A stretch of DNA of 6,975 bases from NCBI GenBank assembly GCA_903910245.1, contig CAIVYX010000355.1, positions 1 through 6,975 on the forward strand, in the 5' to 3' direction. Shown here in pieces: positions 1 through 6,150 of the stretch (its first letter is position 1; each line of letters opens with the position of its first letter). The notes beneath the pieces are model-generated. The model searched no databases, was not told the origin of the DNA, and saw nothing but the letters and a program-made list of their open reading frames with translations. The stretch is from an uncultured Opitutia bacterium (GTDB taxonomy: Bacteria; Verrucomicrobiota; Verrucomicrobiia; Opitutales; UBA953). A program made the translations under genes and the position numbers.

Positions 1-74
1 CGTCGCGTATCGAGGTTCATCGGGCGCGCGAGTAGCCCGGGGACGTTCTCGGCAAAACGTTTGCGGACGGCCAT
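1..74 (-). CDS. 5' end of an unidentified gene downstream of pta (partial)
   Basis: An open frame starts with ATG at 74-72, only two bases after the pta stop codon (TGA at 79-77), and runs without a stop to the window edge. It gives 24 visible residues beginning MAVRKRFAENVPG. The close spacing and same strand suggest co-transcription and perhaps translational coupling with pta. The usual partner of pta is acetate kinase, but this N-terminus lacks the Asn-x-Gly-Ser-Ser-Ser motif that opens AckA, so I do not call it ackA. A second in-frame ATG lies 18 codons in. I do not recognise the family. Being a gene at all is inferred from position and an open frame, since 24 codons is little evidence by itself. 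Confidence 0.5.
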   Translation of the reverse strand, partial: MAVRKRFAENVPGLLARPMNLDTR

Positions 75-76
75 GG

Positions 77-1132
77 TCAGGCGGCGGGTCCGTCCTTGAG
101 CTTCGGGAAGAGGTAGGACTTGTCGACCGCCTGGGCGGCAACAATGACCGCCGTGCCGAAGATGTCGTGCGCGCTGGCGCCGCGGGAGATCTCCGCGGCG
201 GGGCGATCAAGGCCCGTGAGGATTTGCCCGTAGGCCGGGATGTCGGCGATGTGCTGGGCCAGCTTCGAGGCGATATTACCCGAGTTGAGGTCGGGGAAGA
301 TTAGCACGCTAGCGCGTCCGGCGACCGCGCCGGCGACTTCCTTGGATTGGGCCGCGAAGGGATTGATGGCCGCGTCGGCCTGCATGTCGCCATCGATATC
401 GCAGGTGATACCCAGTTCACGGGCCTTGCGGCGGGCGAGGTCGGTGGCGACCTGAACTTTCTTCACCGAGGCGAGGCGCGGATTGGAAGCGTGCGTCGAG
501 TAGGCGAGCATCGCGACCTTCGGGGTAGTGTTGGTCAGGTGTCCAGCGAGACCCGCGGTAGTCACTGCGATGTCGGCGAGCTGCTCGGCGGTCGGATCGG
601 GGATGACGCCGCAATCGGCGAGAAAGAGGACGCCTTCGATGCCGAACTTGCCCTCTTCGGATTCGAGAATCTGCATCGACGAGACCGTCTCGACTCCTGC
701 TTGGCGGGGCATCACCTGGAGGATGGCGCGGAGGCCGGACGAGGCGTGGGTGGTGGCGCCCGAGATCAGGGCGTCGGCGCCGCCGGTAGCGACCATCAGA
801 CAGGCGAAGTAGTTTGGGTTGAGGGCCAGTTCGGCCGGGTTGCCCTGGAGGTTCGTGTTGCCGTAGCGCTGGATGGACTCGAGCTTCTCCGTGAAGCTCT
901 TGAGCTCATCGCTGCGTTCCGGTTCGATGACGCGAATGCCTTCGAGGCTGATATTGAGGCGGGCCGCGTTGACCTTAATGCGCTGGCGGTCGCCGACGAG
1001 CATCGGTACGCCGAGCTTCTTGACGACGAACTGGCGGGCGGCCTGGATGACGCGGGCGTCGGCGCCTTCGGGGAAGACGATGCGCTTGGGGTGGTTCTGG
1101 AGGCGGGCGGAAAGGCGGGAAATGAGGGACAT
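77..1132 (-). CDS. pta: Phosphate acetyltransferase (phosphotransacetylase)
   Basis: Cytosolic enzyme that interconverts acetyl-CoA plus phosphate with acetyl phosphate plus CoA, the CoA-side step of acetate production or use. The 351-residue protein has the length of the short, single-domain Pta/PTA_PTB family (about 330-350 residues) and lacks the N-terminal regulatory domain of the long E. coli-type enzyme. Family signatures are visible: HPKRIVFPEGADARV near the N-terminus (14-28), ADALISGATTH (119-129), DGDMQADAAI (248-257), LIFPDLNSGNIASKL (277-291) and a C-terminal Ser-Arg-Gly-Ala-Ser (316-320). Ser316/Arg317 line up with the active-site Ser-Arg pair described for the Methanosarcina enzyme. 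The start is the first ATG giving the normal family N-terminus, and no Shine-Dalgarno is seen upstream. A paralogous phosphate butyryltransferase is possible, but the C-terminal motifs favour Pta. Another gene follows after two bases. Confidence 0.93.
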   Translation of the reverse strand: MSLISRLSARLQNHPKRIVFPEGADARVIQAARQFVVKKLGVPMLVGDRQRIKVNAARLNISLEGIRVIEPERSDELKSFTEKLESIQRYGNTNLQGNPAELALNPNYFACLMVATGGADALISGATTHASSGLRAILQVMPRQAGVETVSSMQILESEEGKFGIEGVLFLADCGVIPDPTAEQLADIAVTTAGLAGHLTNTTPKVAMLAYSTHASNPRLASVKKVQVATDLARRKARELGITCDIDGDMQADAAINPFAAQSKEVAGAVAGRASVLIFPDLNSGNIASKLAQHIADIPAYGQILTGLDRPAAEISRGASAHDIFGTAVIVAAQAVDKSYLFPKLKDGPAA

Positions 1133-1166
1133 AGTCGGTGGGCGCCGGTGAGGACCAGCGGACGCG

Positions 1167-1182
1167 TATTAAGTTTAAATAA
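1167..1182 (-). promoter_or_regulatory. AT-only island upstream of pta, possible promoter core
   Basis: The 100-bp gap between the M60 peptidase stop and the pta start is GC-rich except for this 16-base block made only of A and T. It lies 35-50 bases upstream of the pta start codon, a plausible place for a -10 region (TTAATA on the minus strand at 1172-1167). No matching -35 hexamer is seen at the usual distance. The left part of the same block could instead be the T-rich tail of the small hairpin at 1183-1193, so the two readings compete. Confidence 0.22.
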
Positions 1183-1193
1183 GCCCATAGGGC
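1177..1193 (-). terminator. Weak candidate terminator after the M60 peptidase gene
   Basis: On the minus strand a four-base-pair stem (GCCC/GGGC, 1193-1183, loop TAT) is followed directly by TTATTT. It lies about 40 bases beyond the M60 peptidase stop codon, where a terminator would be expected. The stem is short and the tail is interrupted, so it is clearly weaker than the two terminators near the right of the window. It may do nothing. Confidence 0.28.
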
Positions 1194-1232
1194 GAGGCAG
1201 AAGGCATCACCTCGGGAGCCGTTGCCGCAGCG

Positions 1233-2666
1233 TCACTTAGCCGGCGTGGGCAGGGTCGGCTTGAAGGCGGGAAGGCCCTTGAGGGAGGCCTTGGCGGTCG
1301 ACTCGACGTGGTAGCCCATCTTTTCAAAATACTCGCTCACGTCGGCCTTGGCGGCCTTGCCGTAGCGTTCAGCGAAGATGCTCTGTAATTGTTCTTTCGT
1401 CGCTCCCTTGGGGGTGGCGACCGAGGCGTAGGAGCGCAGCGTCTGGCGCAGGGGCTCCCAGCCATGGGCGCGGATCAGGACGACGAAGGTCGCGAGCTGT
1501 TCGAACGGACCTTTGTTGGGCTCGGCGGCGAAGCGCTTCGCCAGCATCTCGTCGAGTTTCTCCATCGCCGGATGGCCGCGGCCCTGAGGTTTGCCGACGA
1601 GTTTTTCCATCACGTAGAGCGAGAACAGGTTGCAGGTCACTTCCGTCTGGCCGTCGAAGGTCCAGCTGGTGCGCTGGTGATTGTGGCCGAGTTCGTGGAA
1701 GAAGCCCCAGTTTCCTTCCTTGGTCAGCTTCGGGAGGTCGATGCTGTCCTTCTGGGAGGGATCGATCCAGCACATGAACGGATAGCCCGAGTGCATGAAG
1801 CCGGCGGAGATCTGTCGGTCCGGGACGACGCGCTCGGGGGCGAGGCGGGTCAGCGCGATGAGGTCATCTTCCAAGGCCATCGCCTTGTCCCACCATTCCA
1901 GCAGGCCTTTCGGGTCGGCGAGTTTCTTCACTTCGGAAGCTTGGACGTGCAGGATGACCTGCTTGCCGACGAGCGTGACCCACGGAGCGGGGTTCTGCTT
2001 GGCCTTCATCCAGGTGTCGGGCGTGTCCTTGCCGAGGACGTAGGTGGGCATCGCGACAGCGTTGCTGAACTGCAACGGGGTGGAGGGCGACGCCTTCACC
2101 GGCTTACGCCAGTCCTTGTGCGAGCTCTGGATGAAGAGCTGACCACCAAACGGGTTGGCGATCTTGTTCTCGCCGACCTTCAGCTCGAACGTGCGGGCGA
2201 TGACTGGGAAGCGGTTCCACTTATCGAGCTTCAGCAGGCTATCGCGGTGACAGCCGATGATGACCTTGACCACACGGTTCTCGGGAATCGAAGCGGCCTT
2301 CACGATGACGACCTCGCCCGGGGCGGCGTAGAGGCCCGTCTCCTGCCAGGCGTCCGGGCCGGTGGCGAGGTTGGGCGCATTACCCGCGTTGGTGTCCCAG
2401 CGGTGGACGAGATTAGAATCATAGGTGACCGTGCGGGCGACGCGCTCCTTGGCTTCGACGATGCCTGGGAAATCCTGGGCTGAGGCGTGGGCGCCGAAGG
2501 TGCCTGGTTCCTTGGCCATATAGGTTTTAATCGATTCGTGTAGTTCGCCGCGGGCCGCTTCAGCGGGCTGGGTGAAGGGAGCTTTTTTCGATGGCGTAAT
2601 CTCTTCCGGAGAAATGGCGGCGAATACGACGGAGGTCGCAAAAAGGAAGGCGCAAAGGGGACGCAT
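1233..2666 (-). CDS. Secreted M60-family (enhancin-like) zinc metallopeptidase
   Basis: A 477-residue putative exported peptidase. Residues 1-16 look like a Sec signal peptide (short basic start, hydrophobic core, likely cleavage after Val-Phe-Ala). No lipobox is seen, so it should be periplasmic or secreted rather than a lipoprotein. A beta-rich accessory region follows, with GLYAAPGEVV (111-120) and NPFGGQLFIQ (171-180), both typical of peptidase M60 proteins. The catalytic motif is HELGHNHQ at 324-331: His324 and His328 bind zinc and Glu325 is catalytic. Glu342 in TEVTCNLFSLY is the likely third ligand, 13 residues after the second His, within the known HEXXH(8,28)E spacing. Family members cleave mucin-like glycoproteins, but the substrate here is unknown and no carbohydrate-binding module is visible. 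The gene lies 71 bp downstream of purU on the same strand, with no functional link evident. Confidence 0.85.
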   Translation of the reverse strand: MRPLCAFLFATSVVFAAISPEEITPSKKAPFTQPAEAARGELHESIKTYMAKEPGTFGAHASAQDFPGIVEAKERVARTVTYDSNLVHRWDTNAGNAPNLATGPDAWQETGLYAAPGEVVIVKAASIPENRVVKVIIGCHRDSLLKLDKWNRFPVIARTFELKVGENKIANPFGGQLFIQSSHKDWRKPVKASPSTPLQFSNAVAMPTYVLGKDTPDTWMKAKQNPAPWVTLVGKQVILHVQASEVKKLADPKGLLEWWDKAMALEDDLIALTRLAPERVVPDRQISAGFMHSGYPFMCWIDPSQKDSIDLPKLTKEGNWGFFHELGHNHQRTSWTFDGQTEVTCNLFSLYVMEKLVGKPQGRGHPAMEKLDEMLAKRFAAEPNKGPFEQLATFVVLIRAHGWEPLRQTLRSYASVATPKGATKEQLQSIFAERYGKAAKADVSEYFEKMGYHVESTAKASLKGLPAFKPTLPTPAK

Positions 2667-2676
2667 CGTGAGGGGT

Positions 2677-2681
2677 TCCTT
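2677..2681 (-). promoter_or_regulatory. Candidate ribosome binding site of the M60 peptidase gene
   Basis: AAGGA on the minus strand, ten bases before the ATG at 2666-2664. It is the only five-base Shine-Dalgarno-like match at a workable distance among the starts in this window. The spacing is slightly long. It supports the start that yields the signal peptide. Confidence 0.38.
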
Positions 2682-2716
2682 ACGTTGTCTTTCCCGTTCA
2701 ATCTCGCCAACGCCAA

Positions 2717-2731
2717 ACCCTTCGAAAGGGT
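2717..2731 (-). terminator. Small hairpin after purU, possible weak terminator
   Basis: A perfect six-base-pair stem (ACCCTT/AAGGGT) with a three-base loop lies six bases beyond the purU stop codon. On the minus strand only three T's follow, so termination would be inefficient. A five-T run lies on the plus-strand side (2735-2739), but no plus-strand gene ends here. It may cause partial read-through from purU into the M60 peptidase gene. Confidence 0.3.
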
Positions 2732-2737
2732 CGGTTT

Positions 2738-3592
2738 TTAACGGAAGATAACGGTCTTATTGCCTGCCAAGAGAACGCGGTCCTCGACGACCGCGCGCAA
2801 GCCGCGGGCCAGTACGACCTTCTCGATGTCCTTGCCTAAGTGGGCCATGTCTTCCGGCGTATCCGAATGGTCGATGCGAATCACGTCCTGTTCCACGATG
2901 GGGCCTTCGTCGAGGTCGGGCGTGACGAAGTGGCAGGTCGCACCGATGAGCTTCACGCCGCGGCGATGGGCCTGATGGTAAGGCTTGGCACCGGCGAACG
3001 AAGGGAGGAATGAATGATGAATATTGATGATCTTGCCTGCGAAGTTGCGGCAGAGTTCTTCGTCCAGCACCTGCATGTAGCGGGCGAGGACGATTAGGTC
3101 AGCTTTCTCCTGGCGGAAGATCTGCTCCATCTTGCGGTAGGCTGTATGCTTGGTCTCCGGCGTCACCGGGACGAAGTGGAAGGGGATGCCGTGGGCTTCG
3201 ACGATCTTGCGGTGGTCTTCGTGATTGGAGATGACGCAAGGAACGACGAACGGGAAATCCTGGGCGACGTGGCGGGCGAGTAGATCGTAGAGGCAGTGCT
3301 CCTGTTTCGAGCAGAGGAGGATGACGCGGCGGGGCTTGGCGGAATCGGAGAGGGTCCACTCCATGCTGAACTTTTTAGCGACCGGAGCGAAAAGTTCGCT
3401 GAATTTATCCGCCGGGAAGTCGAGGGAGTCGCCGTTGATTTCGACCCGCATGAAGAATCGTTTTAGTTCGTGTTCGGTATGCTGGCTGGCTTCCGTAATC
3501 CAGCCCTGGTGGCCGGCGACGAACGCGGACACCTCGGCCACGATGCCGCTCGTGTCGGGGCAGGAGAAGCTAAGGGTGAGGGTGCGGGCCAT
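2738..3592 (-). CDS. purU: Formyltetrahydrofolate deformylase
   Basis: Hydrolyses 10-formyltetrahydrofolate to formate and tetrahydrofolate in the cytosol, balancing one-carbon folate pools and supplying formate (for example to PurT). The 284-residue protein matches the family length of about 280. An N-terminal ACT domain (about 3-80, beginning TLTLSFSCPDTSGIVAEVSAF) precedes a formyltransferase-fold domain (about 87-280). The catalytic Asn-His-Asp set is visible as Asn190 and His192 in INIHHSFLPSFAGAKPY and Asp228 in DLDEGPIVEQDV. Their 38-residue Asn-to-Asp spacing equals that of the related glycinamide ribonucleotide formyltransferase. The ACT domain separates PurU from PurN. I chose ATG 3592-3590 because the ACT domain starts at once. 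An in-frame ATG at 3739 would add 49 Pro/Gly/Arg-rich residues and consume the promoter region shared with leuC. No Shine-Dalgarno is seen. Confidence 0.93.
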   Translation of the reverse strand: MARTLTLSFSCPDTSGIVAEVSAFVAGHQGWITEASQHTEHELKRFFMRVEINGDSLDFPADKFSELFAPVAKKFSMEWTLSDSAKPRRVILLCSKQEHCLYDLLARHVAQDFPFVVPCVISNHEDHRKIVEAHGIPFHFVPVTPETKHTAYRKMEQIFRQEKADLIVLARYMQVLDEELCRNFAGKIINIHHSFLPSFAGAKPYHQAHRRGVKLIGATCHFVTPDLDEGPIVEQDVIRIDHSDTPEDMAHLGKDIEKVVLARGLRAVVEDRVLLAGNKTVIFR

Positions 3593-3750
3593 GTCGGAGG
3601 ATGGAAGGGGAGGGGCGCAGGGGTCAAGACACGGCGACGGGTGCCCCCTTGCGACGGGTGTTTTATCGCCAAACATGCCCGCCCCCGGCTTGCCTGCGGG
3701 ATTGACCAGCCCTCGTCCCTTCCTACGTTGACCCTTCACCTTTTACCAAG
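3593..3750. promoter_or_regulatory. Divergent purU / leuC control region
   Basis: These 158 bases lie between two start codons facing opposite ways, so they should hold the promoters for both purU (minus) and the leu operon (plus). I cannot assign a convincing -35/-10 pair in either direction. Notable contents are an exact 10-base direct repeat (3634-3643 and 3651-3660) and TTGACC at 3703-3708 and 3728-3733, with the inverted copy GGTCAA at 3622-3627. A -35-like TTGACC at 3703-3708 with TACGTT at 3724-3729 is the least bad leuC promoter candidate, though the 15-bp spacer is short. No T-box, leader peptide or leucine-codon attenuator is evident before leuC. Confidence 0.55.
3634..3660. repeat. 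Exact 10-base direct repeat in the purU/leuC promoter region
   Basis: GCGACGGGTG occurs at 3634-3643 and again at 3651-3660, a 17-base period with a seven-base gap. The pair sits 42-68 bases upstream of the purU start codon and 91-117 upstream of the leuC start codon. Tandem copies at such a position can be regulator-binding half-sites, but no known operator is recognised and chance in GC-rich DNA is possible. Confidence 0.5.
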
Positions 3751-5157
3751 ATGGCTAAGACCCTGTTCCAGAAAGTTTGGGAAGCGCATACGGTGCGCAA
3801 GCTGCCTAATGGGCAGACCCAATTGTTCATCGGCACGCACCTCATTCATGAGGTGACGAGCCCTCAGGCCTTCGGGATGCTCCGAGACCTCGGGCTCAAG
3901 GTGAAGTACCCCCAGCGGACCTTTGCTACGGTCGACCACATCGTCCCGACCAACGAGCTCAAGGAGCCCTATTCCGACCCGATCGCCCAGGAGATGATCG
4001 AGGCCCTCCGTACGAACACCAAGGACTACGGGATCCGCTTCTTCGACACCACGACCGGTAACCAAGGCATCGTCCACATGGTCGGTCCGGAGCAGGGTAT
4101 CACCCAGCCCGGCACCACGATCGCTTGCGGTGACTCCCATACCGCCACCCACGGTGCGTTCGGCGCGATTGCCTTCGGTATCGGTACCACGCAGGTCCGC
4201 GACGTCCTCGCGACCCAGACTCTCGCCCTCAGTCCCCTCAAGGTCCGGCGCATCGAGGTCAACGGCAAGCTCGCCCCCGGCGTCTACGCCAAGGACGTCA
4301 TTCTGCACATCATCCGCGTCCTCGGCGTCAATGGCGGCATCGGCTACGCTTACGAATACGCCGGTACGACCTTCGACGGCTTCTCCCTCGAGGAGCGCAT
4401 GACCGTCTGTAATATGTCCATCGAAGGCGGCGCCCGTTGCGGTTACGTCAATCCGGACCAGAAGACTTTCGACTACATCAAGGGCAAGCCCTTCGCGCCG
4501 AAGGCCGCTGATTGGGATGCCGCCGTGGCCCGCTGGGCTTCCTTCGCTTCCGACGCTGGTTGCCAGTATGACGACATCAAGCCCTTCAAGGCCGAGGACA
4601 TTCGCCCGACCGTCACCTGGGGTATTACCCCGGGTCAGGCTATCTTCATCGACGAGAAGATGCCGGCGCTCGAGACCCTCAACGCCGCCGACCGCCAGAC
4701 GGCTGAAGACGCCTACGCTCACATGAAGCTGGCGCCGAACACCCCGATCAAGGGTACCAAGGTCGATGTCTGCTTCCTCGGTTCCTGCACCAACGGCCGC
4801 ATCTCCGACCTTCGCGAAGTCGCCAAGTACCTCAAGGGTCGCAAGGTCAGCCCGAGCGTCAAGGCCATCGTCGTCCCCGGCTCGCAGCTCACCGCCATCC
4901 AGGCCGTCCATGAAGGCCTCGATAAGATCTACATCGAAGCTGGCTTCGAATGGCGCGGCGCAGGTTGCTCCATGTGCCTCGCAATGAATCCCGATAAGCT
5001 TGTCGGCGACCAGCTCTGCGCTAGCTCCTCGAACCGTAACTTCAAGGGCCGCCAAGGTTCCCAGACCGGCCGTACGGTACTCATGAGCCCGCTCATGGTT
5101 GCCGCTGCCGCCATCACTGGTCAGGTCACCGACGCCCGCGAAGTCTTCAAGGTCTGA
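3751..5157 (+). CDS. leuC: 3-isopropylmalate dehydratase, large subunit
   Basis: Large subunit of isopropylmalate isomerase, which converts 2-isopropylmalate to 3-isopropylmalate via dehydration and rehydration in leucine synthesis. It carries the [4Fe-4S] cluster of the aconitase family and acts with LeuD. The 468 residues match the bacterial long form (E. coli 466). The N-terminal MAKTLFQKVWEAH, ACGDSHTATHGAFGAIAFGIGT (126-147) and CNMSIEGGARCG (220-231) are typical. The three cluster-binding cysteines are present: Cys346 in GSCTNGR, and Cys406 and Cys409 in GCSMCLAMN. The conserved SSNRNFKGRQG (426-436) follows. The start gives the family N-terminus, with no Shine-Dalgarno in the TTTTACCAAG preceding it. 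It is the first gene of a three-gene operon, its stop codon sharing one base with the next start (TGATG). Codons are strongly C-ending, which also leaves a long antisense open frame. Confidence 0.97.
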   Translation: MAKTLFQKVWEAHTVRKLPNGQTQLFIGTHLIHEVTSPQAFGMLRDLGLKVKYPQRTFATVDHIVPTNELKEPYSDPIAQEMIEALRTNTKDYGIRFFDTTTGNQGIVHMVGPEQGITQPGTTIACGDSHTATHGAFGAIAFGIGTTQVRDVLATQTLALSPLKVRRIEVNGKLAPGVYAKDVILHIIRVLGVNGGIGYAYEYAGTTFDGFSLEERMTVCNMSIEGGARCGYVNPDQKTFDYIKGKPFAPKAADWDAAVARWASFASDAGCQYDDIKPFKAEDIRPTVTWGITPGQAIFIDEKMPALETLNAADRQTAEDAYAHMKLAPNTPIKGTKVDVCFLGSCTNGRISDLREVAKYLKGRKVSPSVKAIVVPGSQLTAIQAVHEGLDKIYIEAGFEWRGAGCSMCLAMNPDKLVGDQLCASSSNRNFKGRQGSQTGRTVLMSPLMVAAAAITGQVTDAREVFKV

Positions 5158-5447
5158 TGTCCGCCTCCGCACCAGTCGACCGCGTGCTCGAGCGTATCGC
5201 CCAAGGCGATGACGTTGCTGCGGCCTGCTTGGCCGAAGGACTCGCCTGCCAGTGCGACGTCCGCGTCGACGCCCATTACGACGGCAAGCCCGTGTGCACC
5301 GTGACCCTGCCATGGGTTGTGGACGGCCACGCGATTCTGGTGGCCGACGAGTCCGTCGCCGCCTCCGTCGCCGAAGAACGCCTCGCTTCCCTCGCTTCCG
5401 CGCTCGCGATGCCGGTCTGCGTCATCCGTCGCCCCGTCGCCGCCTAA
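5157..5447 (+). CDS. Uncharacterised 96-residue protein between leuC and leuD
   Basis: No family recognised. The ATG overlaps the leuC stop by one base (TGATG at 5155-5159), a termination-reinitiation arrangement, with a weak AAGG (5149-5152) four bases upstream; leuD follows 14 bases after the stop. Codon use is C-ending like leuC and leuD, so it is very likely a real gene. The protein is rich in Ala (20) and Val (15), with five cysteines: Cys24, Cys31, Cys33 (a Cys-x-Cys pair), Cys47 and Cys88. By eye it reads as an N-terminal helix, two or three strands (about 33-62, including KPVCTVTLPWVVDGHAILV), a helix (about 65-83) and a final strand. No signal peptide or membrane segment is seen, so it is probably cytosolic. 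Its location suggests a role tied to isopropylmalate isomerase, perhaps its Fe-S cluster or assembly, but that is inference from neighbourhood only. Confidence 0.82.
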   Translation: MSASAPVDRVLERIAQGDDVAAACLAEGLACQCDVRVDAHYDGKPVCTVTLPWVVDGHAILVADESVAASVAEERLASLASALAMPVCVIRRPVAA

Positions 5448-5461
5448 TCTTTCAAGCCGCC

Positions 5462-6082
5462 ATGTCCCTCGCCCAAATCAATCAGGTCAAAGCTCTCGCC
5501 CTCGCCGTCCCCGGCGATGACATCGATACCGACCGCATCATCCCTGCGCGCTTCCTCCGCTGCGTGACCTTCGGCGGTCTCGGCGAGCACGCCTTCCGCG
5601 ATGAGCGCACCGGTCCTGATGGCAAGGAGCGCGCGCATCCGATGAACTCTGCCCAAGCCGCTCGTATCGCCGCCGCCAAGCAGGGCGTCATGGTCGTCGG
5701 CTTCAACTTCGGTTGCGGCAGTTCTCGCGAGCATGCGCCCCAGTCGCTCTGGCGCTTCGGCTTCACCGCCTTCGTTGGGGGCAGCTTCGCCGAGATCTTC
5801 TTTGGCAACTCCACCACCCTCGGCGTGCCTTGCCTGACCCTCTCCAAGGAAGACCTCGCCGAGTGCGACGCCTTCGTGCGTGCCAATCCTGACGTCGAAG
5901 TCACCGTCGACGTTGAGAAGCTGACTGTCTCCGCCGGTGCCAAGACCTGGAAGGCGGATATCGCCGCTTCCGCCCGTGACGGCCTCGTCAAGGGCAAGTG
6001 GGACCCCATTGCGGACCTTCTCGAAGGTGCCGATGCCGTGGCCAAGACTGCGGGTGGTCTCGCCTACGTCGAAGGCAAGTAA
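5462..6082 (+). CDS. leuD: 3-isopropylmalate dehydratase, small subunit
   Basis: Small (swivelling-domain) subunit that completes the isopropylmalate isomerase active site with LeuC. The 206 residues match the bacterial family (about 200). Signatures are DDIDTDRIIPARFL (19-32) near the N-terminus, the substrate-binding loop FNFGCGSSREHAPQSL (81-96), and GSFAEIFFGNSTTLGVP (107-123). The frame stays open upstream to 5252, but those residues are an Arg-rich shadow of the preceding gene; ATG 5462 gives the normal LeuD N-terminus. There is no Shine-Dalgarno in the 14-base gap after the 96-residue gene, so translation probably relies on coupling or an SD-independent route. The Arg of the SSREHA motif is intact. 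A strong terminator begins 20 bases after the stop, ending the operon. leuA and leuB are not in the window. Confidence 0.96.
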   Translation: MSLAQINQVKALALAVPGDDIDTDRIIPARFLRCVTFGGLGEHAFRDERTGPDGKERAHPMNSAQAARIAAAKQGVMVVGFNFGCGSSREHAPQSLWRFGFTAFVGGSFAEIFFGNSTTLGVPCLTLSKEDLAECDAFVRANPDVEVTVDVEKLTVSAGAKTWKADIAASARDGLVKGKWDPIADLLEGADAVAKTAGGLAYVEGK

Positions 6083-6102
6083 GCCTATTAGTCAGCCCAA
6101 GC

Positions 6103-6130
6103 AAAAGGCCGCCCGATGGGCGGCCTTTTT
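6103..6130. terminator. Strong bidirectional rho-independent terminator
   Basis: A perfect eight-base-pair stem (GGCCGCCC/GGGCGGCC, 6107-6114 and 6118-6125) with loop GAT is flanked by AAAA on the left and TTTTT on the right. Because both flanks are present, each strand reads as stem plus T-tract. It can end the leu operon (leuD stop at 6082) on the plus strand and the GYF_2-TM2 gene (stop at 6151) on the minus strand. Confidence 0.93.
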
Positions 6131-6150
6131 GTTAGCACGTGAGTTGCAGC

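Noticed and set aside
347..1240. A 297-residue open frame on the plus strand across pta
   Set aside because: It is a mirror of pta codon bias, with a Gly/Asp/Ala/Arg-rich translation and no recognisable motif.
1389..2483. A 364-residue open frame on the plus strand across the M60 peptidase gene
   Set aside because: It is antisense to a gene with an intact signal peptide and HELGH site, and the translation shows no domain.
3678..3700. A CCCGC/GCGGG inverted repeat upstream of leuC as an attenuator or riboswitch
   Set aside because: The stem is only five base pairs with a 13-base loop, there is no T-tract, and no alternative structure, leader peptide or leucine-codon run is visible.
3593..3739. 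A 49-residue N-terminal extension of PurU from an upstream ATG
   Set aside because: The added residues are Pro/Gly/Arg-rich, the ACT domain begins exactly at the 3592 start, and the extension would fill the divergent promoter region, including the direct repeat.
3736..5313. A 525-residue open frame on the minus strand across leuC
   Set aside because: It is antisense to leuC, which has all its catalytic motifs. The C-ending codons of leuC remove stop codons from this reverse frame, and the translation is a low-complexity Gly/Asp/Arg/Val mix with no recognisable domain.
5252..5461. An Arg-rich 70-residue N-terminal extension of LeuD
   Set aside because: It is an out-of-frame reading of the 96-residue gene; the conserved LeuD N-terminus begins at 5462.
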